Below the pieces are notes generated by a model that saw only the letters and a list, made by a program, of their open reading frames with translations, made no database searches and had not been told where the DNA came from. Shown one piece after another: positions 17,621 through 26,529 of a stretch of 64,000 nucleotides of DNA. The stretch is from Streptomyces sp. BK340 (GTDB lineage: Bacteria > Actinomycetota > Actinomycetes > Streptomycetales > Streptomycetaceae): assembly GCF_007827595.1 (NCBI RefSeq), contig NZ_VISR01000006.1:242796-306795 (forward strand), in the 5' to 3' direction. The position numbers were made by a program, and so were the translations under genes. Position 1 is the stretch's first letter. Each line of letters opens with the position of its first letter.

Positions 17621-18541
17621 TCAACCCTGTCCGTGCGACGGCGTCGAGGTGCCCGTGCCCGCCCGGGTCGCGTCCGTGCCCCAGCTGGCCAGCAGGCGCA
17701 GGGACTCCGCCGACGGGGAACCGGGCTCGGCGTGGTATGTCACCAGGCCGAGGTCCGAGTCGCCCGCGAGGCGGAAGCCCTCGAAGTTCAGGGAGAGGTC
17801 GCCGACCAGGGGGTGGTGCAGGCGCTTGACGCCGTGGCTCTTCTCCTTGACGTCGTGGGTCGCCCACAGGCGGCGGAACTCGTCGCTCTTCACCGACAGC
17901 TCGCCCACCAGCGCGGACAGCCGCGGGTCGTCCGGATAGCAGCCCGCGTCCATGCGCAGGGCGCAGACGATGTCGATCGCCTTCTGTTCCCAGTCGACGA
18001 AGAGGTCGCGGTACTCGGGGCGCAGGAAGACGAGCCGGGCCCAGTTGCGCTCGGCGGGCGGCAGCTCCGACCAGTCGCCGAAGACCGCGGCCGCCATCCG
18101 GTTCCAGGCCAGGATCTCCGAGCGGCGCCCGACGACGTACGCCGGCACGCCCTCCAGCGCGTCCAGCAGCTGGCGCAGTACCCCCCGCACCTGCTGCTGC
18201 CGTGCCGCCGGCTTCTTCTTGTGCGCCTTCGGCTTGGCCAGGTGGGTGAGGTGGGCGTGCTCGGCGTCGGTGAGGCGCAGGGCGCGGGCGATCGAGTCCA
18301 GGACCTCCGCCGAGACGTTGCGTCCGTTGCCCTGTTCCAGCCGGGTGTAGTACGCCACCGACACCCCGGCCAGCTGGGCCAGCTCCTCGCGGCGCAGCCC
18401 GGGCACCCGACGGTGCCGTCCGAAGTCGCGCAGCCCCACGTCCTCCGGCTTCAGCCGGGCCCGCCGGCTGCGCAGGAACTCGCTCAGCTCGGCGCGCCGG
18501 TCCAGGGGCCGGCCGGCGGCTGCGTCCTGCTGTTCGTCCAT
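17621..18541 (-). CDS. XRE-type regulator with MmyB-like ligand domain
   Basis: 306 residues. N-terminal Cro/C1 helix-turn-helix (about 15-90: RRARLKPEDVGL, VPGLRREELAQLAGVSVAYYTRLEQG), then an MmyB-like PAS-type domain (about 115-285) that in this family binds a small hydrophobic ligand. Such regulators usually control the divergent neighbouring oxidoreductase, here the zinc alcohol dehydrogenase. ATG 18541 is preferred over the 734-residue frame, which covers the dehydrogenase on the other strand. ACGGCC/GGCCGT arms around GATACT just before the start suggest autoregulation. Confidence 0.88.
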   Translation of the reverse strand: MDEQQDAAAGRPLDRRAELSEFLRSRRARLKPEDVGLRDFGRHRRVPGLRREELAQLAGVSVAYYTRLEQGNGRNVSAEVLDSIARALRLTDAEHAHLTHLAKPKAHKKKPAARQQQVRGVLRQLLDALEGVPAYVVGRRSEILAWNRMAAAVFGDWSELPPAERNWARLVFLRPEYRDLFVDWEQKAIDIVCALRMDAGCYPDDPRLSALVGELSVKSDEFRRLWATHDVKEKSHGVKRLHHPLVGDLSLNFEGFRLAGDSDLGLVTYHAEPGSPSAESLRLLASWGTDATRAGTGTSTPSHGQG

Positions 18542-18559
18542 ACGGCCAGTATCGGCCGT
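18542..18559 (-). promoter_or_regulatory. Autoregulatory palindrome of the XRE gene
   Basis: ACGGCC-AGTATC-GGCCGT is a perfect inverted repeat directly before the regulator start. On the minus strand GATACT in its centre is placed as a -10 box six bases before the ATG. Confidence 0.5.
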
Positions 18560-18566
18560 CTCCCGT

Positions 18567-18620
18567 GGTCGTACGCCCGTCAGCCTGTCCCCGCCAGTGG
18601 TACGCACAGCGGTCGTACGA
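18567..18620. promoter_or_regulatory. Repeated GGTCGTACG sites between regulator and dehydrogenase
   Basis: GGTCGTACG occurs at 18567-18575 and 18611-18619, 44 bases (about four helical turns) apart. The second is part of the palindrome TCGTACGA. They are candidate binding sites for the XRE regulator at the dehydrogenase promoter. Confidence 0.45.
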
Positions 18621-18721
18621 AGATCTGTGGTCTGGGTGAGCGGCGGCGCCCGCTGCAGGCTGGACGGGTGCCCGGTCGAAAGGCAGCCGGGCACGAACCC
18701 CCCTGCTAGGAGAACCCCGGC

Positions 18722-19762
18722 ATGACCACTGTTGCTGCGTACGCCGCGCCCGCCGCGAAGGCTCCGCTGGAGCGGACCACCATCGAGCGGCGCGCGGTCG
18801 GTGAGTTCGACGTCCTGATCGACATCGAGTTCGCCGGCATCTGTCACTCCGACATCCACCAGGCCCGCGAGGGCTGGGGCACGGCGATCTTCCCGATGGT
18901 CCCCGGCCACGAGATCGCGGGTGTCGTCTCCGAGGTCGGTCCCGGTGTCACCAAGTACGCCGTGGGCGACCGGGTGGGCGTCGGCTGCTTGGTCGACTCC
19001 TGCCGCGCGTGCGAGAACTGCCTCAAGGGCCTGGAGCAGTACTGCCTGGGCGGCAACGTCGGCACCTACAACGCCGTCGGCAAGGACGGCGAGCCCACCT
19101 ACGGCGGCTACTCGCAGAAGATCGTCGTCGACGAGAACTTCGTCGTACGGATCCCGGACGGCCTGTCCCTGGACGTGGCCGCCCCGCTGCTGTGCGCCGG
19201 CATCACCACGTACTCCCCGCTGCGGCACTGGAACGCCGGCCCCGGCAAGAAGGTCGCGGTCGTCGGGCTCGGCGGCCTCGGCCACATGGCGGTCAAGATC
19301 GCGCACGCGATGGGCTCCGAGGTCACCGTGCTCTCGCAGTCCCTGCGCAAGAAGGACGACGGGCTGAAGCTGGGCGCCGACCACTACTACGCCACCAGCG
19401 ACCCGAAGACCTTCGAGGAGCTGGCCGGCACCTTCGACCTGATCATCTCGACGGTGTCGGCGCCGCTGGACTTCGGCGCGTTCCTGTCGCTGCTCAGGAC
19501 CGACGGCGCGCTGGTGAACGTGGGTGCCCCCGAGGAGCCGATCTCCCTCAACCTGTTCTCGGTGATCGCCGGCCGCAAGACCCTCGCGGGCTCGGGCATC
19601 GGCGGCATCCGGGAGACCCAGGAGATGCTCGACTTCTGCGCCGAGCACGGCATCGGTGCGGAGATCGAGCTGATCAGCGCCGCGGAGATCAACGAGGCGT
19701 ACGAGCGGGTGCTGGCGAGCGACGTCCGGTACCGCTTCGTGATCGACACGGCGACCATCTGA
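18722..19762 (+). CDS. Zinc-dependent NAD(P) alcohol dehydrogenase (AdhC/YahK type)
   Basis: 346 residues. Catalytic zinc ligands are Cys in GICHSDIH, His-Glu in PGHEIAGVV and a Cys near residue 155 (LLCAGIT). The structural zinc cluster is CRACENCLKGLEQYC. The Rossmann loop is GLGGLGHMAVK. The family reduces aldehydes to alcohols with broad range (cinnamyl-alcohol dehydrogenase-like). AGGAG nine bases before ATG 18722. Divergent from the XRE regulator, which probably controls it. Confidence 0.93.
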   Translation: MTTVAAYAAPAAKAPLERTTIERRAVGEFDVLIDIEFAGICHSDIHQAREGWGTAIFPMVPGHEIAGVVSEVGPGVTKYAVGDRVGVGCLVDSCRACENCLKGLEQYCLGGNVGTYNAVGKDGEPTYGGYSQKIVVDENFVVRIPDGLSLDVAAPLLCAGITTYSPLRHWNAGPGKKVAVVGLGGLGHMAVKIAHAMGSEVTVLSQSLRKKDDGLKLGADHYYATSDPKTFEELAGTFDLIISTVSAPLDFGAFLSLLRTDGALVNVGAPEEPISLNLFSVIAGRKTLAGSGIGGIRETQEMLDFCAEHGIGAEIELISAAEINEAYERVLASDVRYRFVIDTATI

Positions 19763-19830
19763 CGCCGTTCGGTTCCGCCGCGTGGGGGCTGTGCGCGCCC
19801 ACGCGGCGAAGCCGTGTCCCGGCACAGGTG

Positions 19831-20565
19831 CTAGGCGAGACCGAAGGCCTCACCGGCCCCGTACTCCCGCACCGCCACACCCCTCTCCCCGCCCGGCCGT
19901 ACGACATGAACGCGCCCGGCCCCCGCCACCCGGCAACCCCCGCCGTCCACCTCGACCGCGGTGTTCTCGTCGACGGCGACGCCGTACGGTGCCTCTCCGC
20001 GGCCCACCACCGCGACCAGCCGCCCCAGCGTGCCCCACTGCGCTGCGTGCACATCCACGGCGAACGGCACGAGCCCGAGCCCCGCCCGTACGTCGATCTC
20101 CCCGAGATCCTCCGCGGTGTCCGCCGGGCACACCGGCACCCCGTCCGCCAGCCATCCCCCGACCACGGCCCGCCGCGCCGCCACGGCGGCGCCCGCGGAG
20201 AACCCCGCGTAGGGCAGCCCCCGGTCGGCGAGCAGCCGCGGCAGGCGGTCCAGGCACCCGGCGAACGCCTCCTGGTAGGCGGGTGTCAGCCCACCGCACA
20301 CCAGGAGCCCGTCCACGCCGTCCAGTGCCCCGTCGGGCTCGAACCGGCCCCCGAGCGGTACCAGCAACGGCACGGGCGAGCACGAGCCGGCCTTCCGCAG
20401 CGCACCCGCGTATCGCTCGAACTGCTCGGCCCCGTCCCCTTCGTCGACGATCACGCAGCCGATCCGCGGCACCTCCCCACCGCGCACCGCCGCCTGCCGC
20501 AGAAACGGCTCGTACACCTCCGGCACGTCCCAACCGCCACCGATCAGAAACGCGGAACCGCTCAT
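19831..20565 (-). CDS. Peptidase S51 (peptidase E/cyanophycinase-like)
   Basis: 244 residues with the class I glutamine amidotransferase-like fold of S51. The nucleophile Ser lies in GFSAGAAVAARR (about residue 120), after the family strand VDGLLVCGGLTPAYQEAF. Expected to cleave Asp-containing dipeptides or isoaspartyl bonds in the cytoplasm; no signal peptide. Start ATG 20565 with GGGGAGGG upstream. The exact substrate cannot be assigned. Confidence 0.78.
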   Translation of the reverse strand: MSGSAFLIGGGWDVPEVYEPFLRQAAVRGGEVPRIGCVIVDEGDGAEQFERYAGALRKAGSCSPVPLLVPLGGRFEPDGALDGVDGLLVCGGLTPAYQEAFAGCLDRLPRLLADRGLPYAGFSAGAAVAARRAVVGGWLADGVPVCPADTAEDLGEIDVRAGLGLVPFAVDVHAAQWGTLGRLVAVVGRGEAPYGVAVDENTAVEVDGGGCRVAGAGRVHVVRPGGERGVAVREYGAGEAFGLA

Positions 20566-20649
20566 CCGGACCCTCCCCTTGCGCCAAGTGTGAAGGTGCG
20601 AATGTACGAGGACGCGGCAACCGCGGTCGCCTGAATTACCCGAGTCCGT

Positions 20650-23094
20650 TCATGCGGGCGGCAGCGGCTGCTCCGTCCAGACGGTCTTGCCGTCGCGGGA
20701 GTAGCGGGTGCCCCACCGCTCCGTGAGCTGCGCGACCAGGAAGAGCCCGCGTCCGCCCTCGTCCGTGGTGAGAGCCCGCCGCAGGTGCGGGGAGGTGTGG
20801 CTGGTGTCGGACACCTCGCAGCTCAGGGAGTGCGTACGGATGAGGCGCAGGGTGACGGGTCCGGACCCGTACCGGTAGGCGTTGGTGACCAGCTCGCTGG
20901 CGACCAGCTCGGTGGTGAAGGCCAGTTCGGTCAGCCCCCATTCGGTCAGTTTCGCCGTGGTCAGCTCCCTGGCACGGGCGGCGGAGGTCGCTTCCAGGGG
21001 CAGCTGCCACGAGGCGACGTTCTGCGGCCGCAGCACCCGGGTGCGGGCGATGAGAAGCGCGATGTCGTCGCTGGGGAGGTGGTCCTTGGGCAGCAGCGCG
21101 TCGACCACGGAGTGGCAGGTCTCTTCCAGCGGCTCCTCGGTGTGGGCGAGACATGCGCGCAGGTGTGCCAGCGCGGTGTCTATGTCGCCGTTGCGCGCCT
21201 CCAGGAGGCCGTCCGTGTAGAGCGTGAGCAGGCTGCCCTCGGGGAGGTCCAGATCGTATGTCTCGAAGGGCAGACCGCCCAGGCCCAGCGGTGGCCCCGC
21301 GGGCGGATCGAGCACGGTCACCTCGCCGTCCGGGGTGGACACCACCGGTGCCGGGTGGCCGGCGCGTGCCAGGGAGCAGTGCTGGGACACCGGATCGTAG
21401 ACCGCGTAGAGGCAGGTGGCCCCGACCACCTGCTCGATCGCCGTCCGGTTGTCGTCGGCGTTCGCCTCCAGCTCGGTGGCCAGCAGGCTGACCAGATCGT
21501 CCAGCCCCGTCATCACCTCGTCCGGCTCCAGGTCGAGGCTGGCCAGGGTGCGTGCGGCGGCGCGCAGACGGCCCATCGAGGCCGCGGCGTGGATGCCGTG
21601 GCCGACCACGTCTCCCACCACGAGGGCGACCCGGGCCCCCGACAACGGGATCACGTCGAACCAGTCACCGCCGATGCCCGGTTCACCGCTGGCCGGGAGA
21701 TACCGGCACGCCACCTCCACGGCCGGCAGATCGGACACCGCGCTCGGCAGCAGACTGCGCTGGAGGGTCAGCGCGGCGCTCTGCTGCTGGGTGAAGCGGC
21801 GCGCGTTGTCGATGGAGACGGCCGCACGCGAGGCGAGCTCCTGGGCCACCGCGGCGTCGTCGTCCTCGAAGGGCTCCGGAGTGCGCGACCGCCACAGGCT
21901 CACCACGCCCAGCACCAGGCCGCGTGCCAGCAGGGGCACCGCGATCATCGAATGAACACCGAGGCCCAGGGCGATCTCGATCCGCCGCCGGTCCATGGCG
22001 TACCACTCGGGGCGCAGGGACAGCAGCCCGTCGAGAATCGGGCGACGCTCGGTCAGGCACCGCGCCTGCGGGGATTCCGGAAGCAGCGGGACCACGTCGC
22101 CCTCCTGGTACGGGACACGGTTCTCCGGTGGTGAGAGGGCGACCCGGACCAGCGGACCCGCCGTACCGGGGCCTGGTTCGTCACCGAGTGTCACGGGCTT
22201 GAGAAGGTCCACCGAGCAGTAGTCGGCCAGGTCGTGAGCGGCCGCCTCGGCGAGTTCCCGAGCGGTCTGGGCCACGTCCAGCGAGGTCCCGATCCGGGCG
22301 CTCGCCTCGTTCAGCAGGGCGAGCCTGCGTTGCGCCCGGTGGCGGTCGGTCACGTCCTCGATCGTCTCGGCCACACCGAGGACCCGGCCCGAGGGATCTT
22401 CCATGCGGAACGCCGAAACGGACACGATCCGTTCCCGCCCCGGATCGTGGCGTGCCCGGGCGGACTGCTCCGTGAAGATCAACGGCTCGCCGGTCTCCAG
22501 GACGTGCCGCACCCGTTCGTCCTGCGGACCCGCGTCCTCGGCGACCATGAATTCGCGGGGGTGGTGACCCACCGGCGCCTCGGCCGGCACACCGCTCGCC
22601 TTGGCGACCGCACGGTTGACCCTGATCACTCTCCGGTCCGGGCCGTAGGTGACCAGACCGATCGGGGACCGCCGGTACAGGCCGTCCAGCAGCGCACGGT
22701 CCCGCTGCCAGGCGATGACCTCCGCGGCAGGAGCACCGACCAGGAGCCACTCCTGACCGCCCCCCTCCCGGGTGACCGCACGGGCCCGGAAACCCATCTC
22801 CAGACGGTGTCCGTCGTGGTGCCGGACGGGCAGGACACCGAACCACCCCCCAGCCTTCACGGCTTCCACGACGACGGACCGCACGACCGGCAGGTCACGG
22901 GCGTCGACCAGGAGGTCCTGCCACGCCCGTCCCAGCACTTCCTTGGCCGGATAGCCGAGCAACTCCTGCGCACGTGTGCTCCACGCGACCACGGTGCCTC
23001 GGTCGTCGAGCACGGCCGAGGCACCGTGCCCGATGGCGAACGGATCCTCCGGACTCTCGCTGAAATGCATCGACGGCGTCCCCATAGCCACCAC
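20650..23094 (-). CDS. PAS-PAS-GAF-PP2C (SpoIIE)-HATPase signalling protein
   Basis: 814 residues. Two PAS domains (about 20-130 and 150-270, the second ending in ETIEDVTDRHRAQRRL), GAF (about 285-455), a SpoIIE-type PP2C phosphatase (about 475-690; GGDWFDVIPL and VVGDVVGHGIHAAASMG carry the metal Asps), and a C-terminal anti-sigma-type histidine-kinase-like ATPase (about 700-812; ELVASELVTNAYRYG is the N-box). It could both phosphorylate and dephosphorylate an anti-sigma antagonist in response to signals. No antagonist or sigma gene is adjacent. GTG 23094 is used; GTG 23091 or ATG 23085 are possible. Confidence 0.88.
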   Translation of the reverse strand: MVAMGTPSMHFSESPEDPFAIGHGASAVLDDRGTVVAWSTRAQELLGYPAKEVLGRAWQDLLVDARDLPVVRSVVVEAVKAGGWFGVLPVRHHDGHRLEMGFRARAVTREGGGQEWLLVGAPAAEVIAWQRDRALLDGLYRRSPIGLVTYGPDRRVIRVNRAVAKASGVPAEAPVGHHPREFMVAEDAGPQDERVRHVLETGEPLIFTEQSARARHDPGRERIVSVSAFRMEDPSGRVLGVAETIEDVTDRHRAQRRLALLNEASARIGTSLDVAQTARELAEAAAHDLADYCSVDLLKPVTLGDEPGPGTAGPLVRVALSPPENRVPYQEGDVVPLLPESPQARCLTERRPILDGLLSLRPEWYAMDRRRIEIALGLGVHSMIAVPLLARGLVLGVVSLWRSRTPEPFEDDDAAVAQELASRAAVSIDNARRFTQQQSAALTLQRSLLPSAVSDLPAVEVACRYLPASGEPGIGGDWFDVIPLSGARVALVVGDVVGHGIHAAASMGRLRAAARTLASLDLEPDEVMTGLDDLVSLLATELEANADDNRTAIEQVVGATCLYAVYDPVSQHCSLARAGHPAPVVSTPDGEVTVLDPPAGPPLGLGGLPFETYDLDLPEGSLLTLYTDGLLEARNGDIDTALAHLRACLAHTEEPLEETCHSVVDALLPKDHLPSDDIALLIARTRVLRPQNVASWQLPLEATSAARARELTTAKLTEWGLTELAFTTELVASELVTNAYRYGSGPVTLRLIRTHSLSCEVSDTSHTSPHLRRALTTDEGGRGLFLVAQLTERWGTRYSRDGKTVWTEQPLPPA

Positions 23095-23236
23095 CTGCCT
23101 CCGTGACTCCGATGTTCCTCCCCACGGAGTCCGTCCGCGACCGACGCCATCGGCGGACCCGGGCGCAAGGACACCGTCGTGCCGGGCCGGGGATCAGGTT
23201 CCGCATCCCGCCCGGCGGCACCGGACCTCGGCCTCG

Positions 23237-23278
23237 GCCACACCGTTCGGGCAGGTCACGCCCGTGCCGCCCAGGCCG
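23237..23278 (-). repeat. msrA 3'-end fragment 1
   Basis: In the 301-base gap 23095-23395, 39 of 42 bases match the 3' end of msrA (27637-27678). Read on the minus strand it encodes LGGTGVTCPNGVA, the MsrA C-terminal signature. The rest of the gap has no gene or clear signal. Similarity stops at both ends, so it is a fragment and not a second gene. Confidence 0.75.
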
Positions 23279-23395
23279 AGGCAGCCGGATCCCCGCCGTG
23301 GCCGGGCTCCTCGGCGAGCCACTCGCGCAGGCCGGCATCTTCCTTCCGGCCGGCTCGTCCGGCCCGGCCCGACGGCGACGACCGGGGCCGGGCTC

Positions 23396-24673
23396 TCAGA
23401 GGCGGCTGTACTTCTCGATGTCCTCGGTGAACTCCTTGATCGCCTGCGCGGTGAGCGTCGGCCGGGTGTCGGCGATGGCGGTCATGTAGTCGTCGGTCCC
23501 GGCCGGCCGGCCCCTGCGCTCCACGACCTCACGCTCGAACGCCGCCTGCGCGCCCTTGCGGGCGGCGAACTCGATGTCGGCAGGGGTGAACAGTTCGCTG
23601 GCCTCGACCAGTCGGGTGAGGTCCACCGCATCACCGGCGGCCCTGAGATAGCGGGTCCAGATCGCCGCGCGGGCGGTCGGGTCCGGCGGCCCGATGGGGA
23701 TGACGTAGTCGAACCGGCCCGGCCTCAGGAAGGCCGGATCGAGCGACCGCACGGAGTTGGTGGCGCAGGCCAGCAGCCGCGCGTCGTGCTCGCGGAAACC
23801 GGGGATCAGTTTGAGCAGCTCGTTGGTCACCCCGTGCCCCGGGTCGACGGCTTTTCCGGACCGCACGCCGGCGATCTCCTCGACCTCGTCGATGAAGAGC
23901 AGCACCGAGTCCAGTTCCGCCAGATCCGCGAAGGCCTCCCGGAGCGCCGCGGCCAGCCCCTCGCTCGTGTCGGCTGCGAGCCGGGACGGAAAGAGCTCCA
24001 CGAAAGGCCAGCCGAGCCGCGAGGCGACCGCTTTGGCGAAGCTGGTCTTCCCGGTGCCAGGGGGGCCGAACAGGATGATCGCCTTGGGCGGGGCGACACC
24101 GTAACGGTCGGCCAGCGCGGGCTCCGTCAGCGGGAGCACGACACGGCGTTCGACCACTTGCTTCTCGCGCTCCATGCCGGCCATGTCGTCCCAGAGCCCC
24201 TCCGGGAGCATGCGACCGCCCAGCGCCGCGAGAACGTCGGCGTTGGCGGTTCCGGGAGGTTCGAGCTTCTCGAAGTAGGTCAGGTCGTCGCGGAACCCGT
24301 AGCCGGAGTTCTCCAGGGCCTTCGTCCCGGCGGCACCGGCGGGCAGCAGCGCGCTGATGTGGCGCGTGCCCAGCGCTCGCAGGCGCCGCTCCAGCTCGGC
24401 GAGGAGTGCGCTGCCGATCCCGCGCTCGCGCCAACGGGAGGCGAGCGCCACCAGGAGGATCCACCCTCGCTTGCCGTGCGCCTGGGCCACGGCCATGCCC
24501 ACGAGTTCGTCCCCGACCACTGCGACGACCGCCGTCTGACCGCCCTTGGCCGCGGCCATGACCTCGGACACGGGAAACACCCGGTCCTCGCCGCCCCGGC
24601 GGCTCTGGTCCCAGATCTGAATGGCCTGGTCGAGATCGTCGTCGTGATAGTCGCGCAAATGCCAGGCGGGCAT
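23396..24673 (-). CDS. GNAT acetyltransferase fused to AAA ATPase
   Basis: 425 residues from ATG 24673 (MPAWHLRDYHDDDL), preferred to ATG 24706 because the GNAT fold starts here and GAGG lies upstream. Residues 5-145 are a GNAT domain; the acetyl-CoA loop is RWRERGIGSALL. Residues 165-425 are an AAA module: Walker A GPPGTGKTS, Walker B VLLFIDEVEE, sensor ACATNSV, and the RPGRFD arginine-finger motif of FtsH/Cdc48-type ATPases. No protease or membrane segment is present. A possible role is acetylation coupled to remodelling of a protein partner; the substrate is unknown. Downstream of the DUF6230/DUF6114 pair on the same strand. Confidence 0.85.
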   Translation of the reverse strand: MPAWHLRDYHDDDLDQAIQIWDQSRRGGEDRVFPVSEVMAAAKGGQTAVVAVVGDELVGMAVAQAHGKRGWILLVALASRWRERGIGSALLAELERRLRALGTRHISALLPAGAAGTKALENSGYGFRDDLTYFEKLEPPGTANADVLAALGGRMLPEGLWDDMAGMEREKQVVERRVVLPLTEPALADRYGVAPPKAIILFGPPGTGKTSFAKAVASRLGWPFVELFPSRLAADTSEGLAAALREAFADLAELDSVLLFIDEVEEIAGVRSGKAVDPGHGVTNELLKLIPGFREHDARLLACATNSVRSLDPAFLRPGRFDYVIPIGPPDPTARAAIWTRYLRAAGDAVDLTRLVEASELFTPADIEFAARKGAQAAFEREVVERRGRPAGTDDYMTAIADTRPTLTAQAIKEFTEDIEKYSRL

Positions 24674-24742
24674 GGTCACCACCCTCAGCAGGCGGGGGAG
24701 TCTCATTATCCCAGCCAGGGCGTTCGGCGACGAACCCGGCGG

Positions 24743-25234
24743 TCAGCTGCCCCGCGGGCTCTCTCCTGCCGGAACCGCCGTGGACGCGCAGTCCGCCGGC
24801 GCCGACTGGGGTTCGGTGGCGACGGGGGCCCAGGAGCAGGCCAGCGAGCCGCCGACCAGACCACTGATCAGTCCGAGGAAGAGGCCGCCGAGATTCGCGA
24901 CGGGGAAGGAGATGAGAGTGAGCAGGAGAGCGGCGATCCCGGAGAACACGCGAAGGTGCGGGTGGTACCAGAGGGTGAGCCCCAGGGAGATGAGCAGGAC
25001 TCCGATGATCAGGGCTCCGGCACCGGACGTGGTCGCCAGGGCCAGCGGAATTCCGCCCAGCTCCAGATTCGCGTACGGCCAGTACAGGATGGGCAGTCCC
25101 GCCACCAGGGTGAAGAACCCCGCCCAGAAGGGACGTTCACCACGCCAGGTCCTGAATCTGTGCCGGGCCCGTGCTGCGACGACGCGCGGTCGGGGGCGTT
25201 CGGCAGGTACCGCCCGCCGGGGAATCAGAAGCAT
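24743..25234 (-). CDS. DUF6114-type membrane protein
   Basis: 163 residues from ATG 25234. Four hydrophobic helices (about 38-58, 62-88, 90-108 and 112-135) and a short polar tail. By memory this matches the DUF6114 family, almost always encoded next to a DUF6230 protein in Streptomyces. It overlaps the DUF6230 gene by ten bases, so translation is probably coupled. Function is unknown; the pair may form a membrane/exterior complex. The far longer open frame on this strand extends through unrelated sequence. Confidence 0.8.
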   Translation of the reverse strand: MLLIPRRAVPAERPRPRVVAARARHRFRTWRGERPFWAGFFTLVAGLPILYWPYANLELGGIPLALATTSGAGALIIGVLLISLGLTLWYHPHLRVFSGIAALLLTLISFPVANLGGLFLGLISGLVGGSLACSWAPVATEPQSAPADCASTAVPAGESPRGS

Positions 25235-25866
25235 TCGTGACGGCCGTTCTCGAGCTGAACGCGCAGGCCGGGGATGTTGAACGTACCGGCGGTGAGCGCG
25301 ACCGCGGTCAGGCGTACGTCGGTCAGGGTGACCGACGTGGCCTGCTGCCCGAAGCCGTCGGGGTCGAAGAACCGCGAGTTCCTGTCGCCCGGATTGACCG
25401 GCCCCTTGGTGATCTCTCCCTGCGCGATGCCCTGCTCCAGGCCCCTGAAATCCGCCTGCCCGGCCGACTGGAACGTCGTGTCGAGGAACAGGTTCGATGC
25501 CTCGACCGGTCGATCGTCTCCGCCGGTGAGCCTCAGCGTCTGCTCGCCCAGCACCGGGACCTCGACCAGCACGGACTGGCACAGCTCGCTGATCGTCGAG
25601 TACCGGGCTCCGGTGACCAGCACCGGCACGTGCTCGCCCTTCCTGGTCACGTCCACCATGCCGTACGCGCTGAACCCGCGGGCGGTCAGCGTGTCCGCGC
25701 TGACCTGGAACCTCTTGCCGGAGATGAGGAACGAGGCGGCCAGTACCCCCTGTCCCATGGCGATGCCCAGGGCGGCGCAGGCTGCGACGCTGGGTACCAG
25801 GACTGTCGCAAAACGCCGCCAGCGGGTTCTGCCGACACGGGGCGACATCCCGTCTCCTTCGGTCAT
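25225..25866 (-). CDS. DUF6230-type secreted or membrane-anchored protein
   Basis: 213 residues. A basic N-terminus and one hydrophobic segment (about 18-42, FATVLVPSVAACAALGIAMG) act as signal or anchor; the remainder is a beta-rich exterior domain with two cysteines (ELCQSVL and HECF at the end). By memory it belongs to DUF6230, sometimes loosely annotated as cholesterol esterase, but no esterase motif is seen. Co-transcribed with the DUF6114 gene. Confidence 0.8.
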   Translation of the reverse strand: MTEGDGMSPRVGRTRWRRFATVLVPSVAACAALGIAMGQGVLAASFLISGKRFQVSADTLTARGFSAYGMVDVTRKGEHVPVLVTGARYSTISELCQSVLVEVPVLGEQTLRLTGGDDRPVEASNLFLDTTFQSAGQADFRGLEQGIAQGEITKGPVNPGDRNSRFFDPDGFGQQATSVTLTDVRLTAVALTAGTFNIPGLRVQLENGRHECF

Positions 25867-26037
25867 GGCGCGAGCCGCCTCTACCTGGACGAAGCGGATG
25901 ATTTCCTCGCTGCCCAGTGACGGATCCTAGGCTGCCGGTCGAGGCGATCGGCTGCACGCCGGGGCCGCCGTGCGGGTGACGCCCTTGTCGCTCGGCTCTT
26001 CGGGTGATGACACCCGGGGGGTCAGCCCTCGGCCCCG

Positions 26038-26077
26038 GCCACGCCGACCGGGCAGGACACGCCCGTACCGGCGAGCC
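26038..26077 (-). repeat. msrA 3'-end fragment 2
   Basis: Shares the 18-base core CGGGCAGGACACGCCCGT exactly with the msrA 3' end, with weaker similarity on both sides. The minus strand reads GTGVSCPVGVAGAEG and a stop, almost the MsrA C-terminus. The surrounding gap 25867-26121 holds no gene. Confidence 0.65.
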
Positions 26078-26121
26078 TGTGCTGCCATGTGACCCGTTGG
26101 GCAAGCTGATGACCCTGGGTG

Positions 26122-26529
26122 TCAGCGTCTGTTCTTCGGCGGTGTCGCTTTCCACGCGCGGTCGAGGCTGCCGTCCCAGTCGCCGTCGCGGTCGAAGCTT
26201 GCTGCTCGGCATCCCCGTGACATGGGTGGGGCTGCATCGTGCCACCAGGTGGAATCGCCCACACGCATGATCGAGGACCCGCAGTGGCGGCACACCGGCT
26301 CCTCTACAAGCTCCGTCGTCGTGCGCTCGGCCACTGCCGTTGCCTCGCCTACCAGCTCGTCGAGGCGGAGTAGGAGTACCTTGTGGCCGCTGAGCTCCGT
26401 GTTGTCCGCGAGGATCCGCCTCGCGATGTACTGCGCTTCTCGTGCGACGCGAACGCGATCCTCAACTTCCGCCAGATCTCTGCGAGACCGACGGCTACAG
26501 TGCGTCGAACGGCGGCACGATGCGCACAA
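26122..26529 (-). CDS. Hypothetical protein with zinc-ribbon-like CxxC, start uncertain
   Basis: 135 residues from TTG 26529, but the first 17 (MCASCRRSTHCSRRSRR) overlap the preceding gene and look non-native. The plausible protein begins near LAEVEDRVRVAREA, with no good start codon there, so the gene may be 5'-truncated. It has a helical first half and then CRHCGSSI, a Trp-rich loop and SRGCRAASFDRDGDWD. This resembles small hypothetical proteins of Streptomyces accessory regions. Function unknown. Confidence 0.45.
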   Translation of the reverse strand: MCASCRRSTHCSRRSRRDLAEVEDRVRVAREAQYIARRILADNTELSGHKVLLLRLDELVGEATAVAERTTTELVEEPVCRHCGSSIMRVGDSTWWHDAAPPMSRGCRAASFDRDGDWDGSLDRAWKATPPKNRR

